Shown one piece after another: positions 61,448 to 64,000 of a stretch of DNA of 64,000 nucleotides. Each line of letters opens with the position of its first letter. Within the stretch, counting starts at the first letter, position 1. The DNA is from Alopecurus myosuroides (lineage: Eukaryota; Streptophyta; Magnoliopsida; Poales; Poaceae). The position numbers were made by a program, and so were the translations under genes. Under the pieces are notes generated by a model that saw only the letters and a program-made list of their open reading frames with translations, searched no databases and was not told the DNA's origin. Location of the stretch: positions 18,781,639 to 18,845,638 of the forward strand of contig CM054062.1 in assembly GCA_028641055.1 (NCBI GenBank). Reading direction: 5' to 3'.

Positions 61448-64000
61448 GAAAGCGAGCTCATCCACTTCCTCCGTGAGAATCGGGATGTGTTTGCCTGGAC
61501 CAATGAGGATCTACCAGGAGTCCCGAGGGAGTTGGTTGAGCACTCTTTGCATGTGCGTCCTGACGCCAAGCCCGTGAAGCAGGCTATGCGCCGCTTCGGA
61601 GATGAGAGGAGGAAAGCCATCGGTGATCAGATCACCAAGCTGCTGATAAGTAACTTCATCATGGAGGTGCTGCATCCGGATTGGCTAGCCAACCCGGTCA
61701 TGGTCGAGAAGAAGAAGGAGGATCCCAAGGCTGCCACTGCATGGCGCATGTGCGTCGACTACACCGACTTGAACAAGGCATGCCCCAAGGATCCTTTCCC
61801 GCTGCCTCGCATCGATCAGGTGATCGATTCCACTGCTGGCTGTGAACTGTTATCTTTCATAGATGCCTACTCGGGTTTTCATCAGATTGCACTCAACCCT
61901 GCTGATCAAATAAAGACTGCTTTCATTACCCCGTACGGGGCTTATTGCTATCGTGTCATGTGTTTTGGCTTGAGGAATGCGGGTGCAACCTATCAGAGAT
62001 GCATGCAGAAATGCTTGCACGACCAACTCGGCAAGAATGTGCAGGTGTACGTAGATGACATTGTCATCAAAACGAATAAAACACATACTCTGCTTGCCGA
62101 CTTGGAGGAAACCTTTGCTAACCTACGCAAGTACAAAATGAAACTGAATCCGAGTAAGTGCACCTTTGGTGTACCGGCTGGAAAGCTACTCGGATTTCTG
62201 GTTTCTAGTCGTGGCATTGAAGCCAACCCTTCCAAGATAAAAGCTATTGAGAGCATGTCTTTGCCGAGATCACTGAAAGATGTGCAGAAGTTCACGGGTT
62301 GTTTGGCATCTCTGAGCCGTTTTCTGGGCCGAATGGGCGAGAAGGCCTTGCCTCGGTACCAGCTGATGAAGAAGAGTGACAAGTTTGTCTGGACTCCGCA
62401 GGCGGACGTGGCATTCAATGAGCTGAAAGCAATGCTGGCTAGCGCTCCCGTCTTGGCTAGTCCGCTACCCAAGGAACCTATGCTGCTGTACATTGCCGCG
62501 ACTAACCGAGTAGTCAGCGTGGTGATAGTGGTGGAGCGAGAAGAAGAAGGCAAGAGTGTGCAGCGCCCAGTCTATTATCTCAGTGAAGTGCTGTCCAGTT
62601 CCAAGCAAAATTATCCGCACTACCAGAAGATGACATATGGTGTGTACCTGGGCGCCAGGAAGCTGAAACACTATTTCCAGGAGCACCCTGTCACTGTTGT
62701 GAGTTCAGCTCCCATCTCGGATATCATGGGTAACAAGGAGGCGAGTGGCAGAGTGGCCAAGTGGGCGATTGAGCTAGCCGCGTATGCTCCTGCGTACGCG
62801 AGAAGAGAAGCGATCAAGTCTCAGGTCCTGGCAGAGTTTCTTGTGGACTGGGCCGAGATGCAGTATGAACCTCCCGCTCCAGTATCCAATTATTGGAGGA
62901 TGCATTTCGACGGTTCAAAGGTGAAAGAAGGCCTTGGCGCTGGTGTTGTGCTTACATCACCCAAGCGGGATCAACTCAAGTACGTGCTGCAAATTCACTT
63001 CAAGGCATCCAACAATGTAGCCGAGTACGAGGCAGTGGTGCATGGTTTGCGAGTAGCAAAGGAGGTTGGTGTGCAGCGCATTATATGCTATGGCGACTCA
63101 GATCTGGTGGTACAGCAAGTCTCAGGTACCTGGGATGCTTTGGATGCCAACATGGCATCATATCGCTTCTTGGTGCAGTCAATGACTGGGTTTTTCGAAG
63201 GCTGTGAGTTCCAGCACATTCACCGAGCAGAGAACGAAGCAGCAGACGAGCTATCCAAGTTGGGATCTTCTCGGCAGTCCATCCCGGCAGGGATTGCCTT
63301 GGAGCATTTGAGGAAGCCATCCATCAAGCCTTCCCCCAACTCGGAATCCATCTTTGTTCCTTCTCTGCCAAATGAAGAATCTGACCCAATGGAAATTGAC
63401 TGGGAGAGTGCTGCAGTGAACCCGGGGACTGCCGCTCCCTACTCGGGGACTGCCATTCCCTACTCGGGGACTGCTGTTCCCTACTCGGGGACTGCCGCTC
63501 CCTACTCGGGGACTGCCGTTCCCTACTCGGGGACTGCCATTCCCTACTCGGGGACTGCCATTCCCTACTCGGGGACTGCCGCTCCGTACTCGGGGATTGT
63601 CACTCCGTACTCGGGGACTGCCGCCCTCAACCCAGAAGCTGTTGCATTCATTGAAGAGGTTCTCGCCAATCGGTCCGGGCTGCAAAGAAGCGCTCCTACT
63701 CCTCCTGTGCAACTGCAAGAGTCTGTCCCAATGGAACTGGACGAACCAGTGTTTCCCATACGGGAGACACCGAGTTGGGCTATGCCCATATTATCCTTCC
63801 TAAGGGACGGTACTTTACCTGAAGATGAAGTGACTGCGAGGCAGATTCAGAGAAGGTCCAAGGGCTACACTATAGTCCGAGATGTGCTGCACAAGAGAAG
63901 TGCCACTGGTGTGCTGCAACGTTGTGTGAGTCCAGAAGAGGGAGAAGAAATCCTGGTGGAGATACATCAAGGGGAATGTGGGCACCACGCCTCTTCTCGG
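61448..64000 (+). CDS. Tat-C pol: RT, two RNase H domains, integrase start (partial)
   Basis: This continues gag in frame after TAG, 851 codons to the window edge without another stop. RT: WRMCVDYTDLN, FIDAYSGFHQI, GLRNAGATYQR and YVDD near residue 199. Gypsy RNase H and connection (about 330-470) follow with YYLSEVL and ARKLKHYFQEH. Archaeal-type RNase H (about 480-610) has D in MHFDGSK, E in NVAEYEAV, D in CYGDSDLV and D in EAADELSKLG. A linker with nine 7-residue repeats (about 660-722) precedes the integrase zinc finger (HQGECGHHASSR) at the very end. All visible catalytic residues are intact. It reverse-transcribes the RNA genome in the particle. Confidence 0.92.
63425..63613 (+). repeat. 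Nine 21-bp tandem repeats inside pol
   Basis: The unit GGGACTGCCNNTCCCTACTCG encodes G-T-A-x-P-Y-S with x = A, I or V; the ninth copy is GIVTPYS. The repeats keep the reading frame and lie between the second RNase H and the integrase zinc finger. Tat-B has no such array at the matching place. Confidence 0.95.

Larger units (their letters stand above)
57097..64000 (+). mobile_element. Tat-C: young Tat-type Gypsy element, runs off the right edge
   Basis: LTR (57097-58014), tRNA-Lys primer site, gag-protease and pol in one frame with a single TAG at 61445-61447. The frame is open to base 64000. It is inserted in the Tekay-2 leader; 57092-57096 (tggag) is the likely target duplication. Integrase core, accessory gene and 3' LTR should follow outside the window. 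Confidence 0.9.

Noticed and set aside
63425..63613. Regular repeat array considered as a CRISPR
   Set aside because: The units are contiguous with no spacers, keep a reading frame, and lie in a plant retrotransposon pol.
1..64000. tRNA, rRNA and organelle-derived DNA
   Set aside because: The only tRNA-like matches are short primer binding sites complementary to tRNA 3' ends.

Overview
This window reads as nuclear DNA of a grass, most likely a pooid cereal (wheat, Aegilops, barley, oat or a relative). The signs are nested Ty3/Gypsy and Ty1/Copia retrotransposons, plant tRNA-Lys and tRNA-iMet primer binding sites, Stowaway-like MITEs, PIF/Harbinger, Mutator-like and Helitron elements, and CT-rich, spliced gene structure. 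No rRNA or tRNA gene, organelle DNA or CRISPR array was seen. Only one ordinary host gene is visible. Species and family names are inferred from motifs, not from a search. Element names (Tat-A to Tat-E, Tekay-1 and -2, LTR-X) are labels used only here. Layout: 1-2785 is the 5' end of a minus-strand Copia-type element inserted into LTR-X (remnant 2786-3498). 3499-7348 is the 3' half of a plus-strand Tat element (Tat-D) with a spliced accessory gene on the opposite strand and its 3' LTR. 7349-8105 is a gag scrap of another Tat element (Tat-E), joined to a broken minus-strand Tekay/Del-like element (Tekay-1, 8106-15709, LTR of 4.5 kb). 15710-16560 holds two nested Helitron 5' ends. 17725-23152 is a Mutator-like transposon with 9-bp target duplications; a PIF/Harbinger element with a nearly intact transposase sits inside its right terminal repeat. 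23502-24830 is a deleted Harbinger derivative with a Myb/SANT fragment. 25033-29208 is the host gene: four exons encode a 210-residue protein with a mitochondrial-type N terminus, one hydrophobic segment and a cathepsin-propeptide (I29) domain but no protease; a complete 2.4-kb Helitron lies in intron 2. 29939-33321 is a non-LTR-type element split by a solo copy of LTR-X. 34887-38262 is a decayed LTR element with an accessory ORF, followed by an L1 LINE remnant (38931-40379). 40380-41043 is the 3' end of Tat-A, into which Tat-B (41044-52975, minus strand) inserted. Tat-B has a gag-pol on one strand and a spliced, convergent accessory gene on the other. Tat-B is itself interrupted by Tekay-2 (52976-57096), which is interrupted by Tat-C (57097 to the end). 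Tat-C is the youngest-looking element: its gag-pol frame stays open to the window edge except for one amber codon. The most interesting patterns are comparative. All four Tat LTRs place their TATA box in the loop of a perfect inverted repeat whose stem differs between elements. Tat-B and Tat-C share a TAG at the same codon between protease and reverse transcriptase. Tat-B has an array of short hairpins with compensatory stem changes. Tat-C carries a 7-residue tandem repeat inside its polyprotein.
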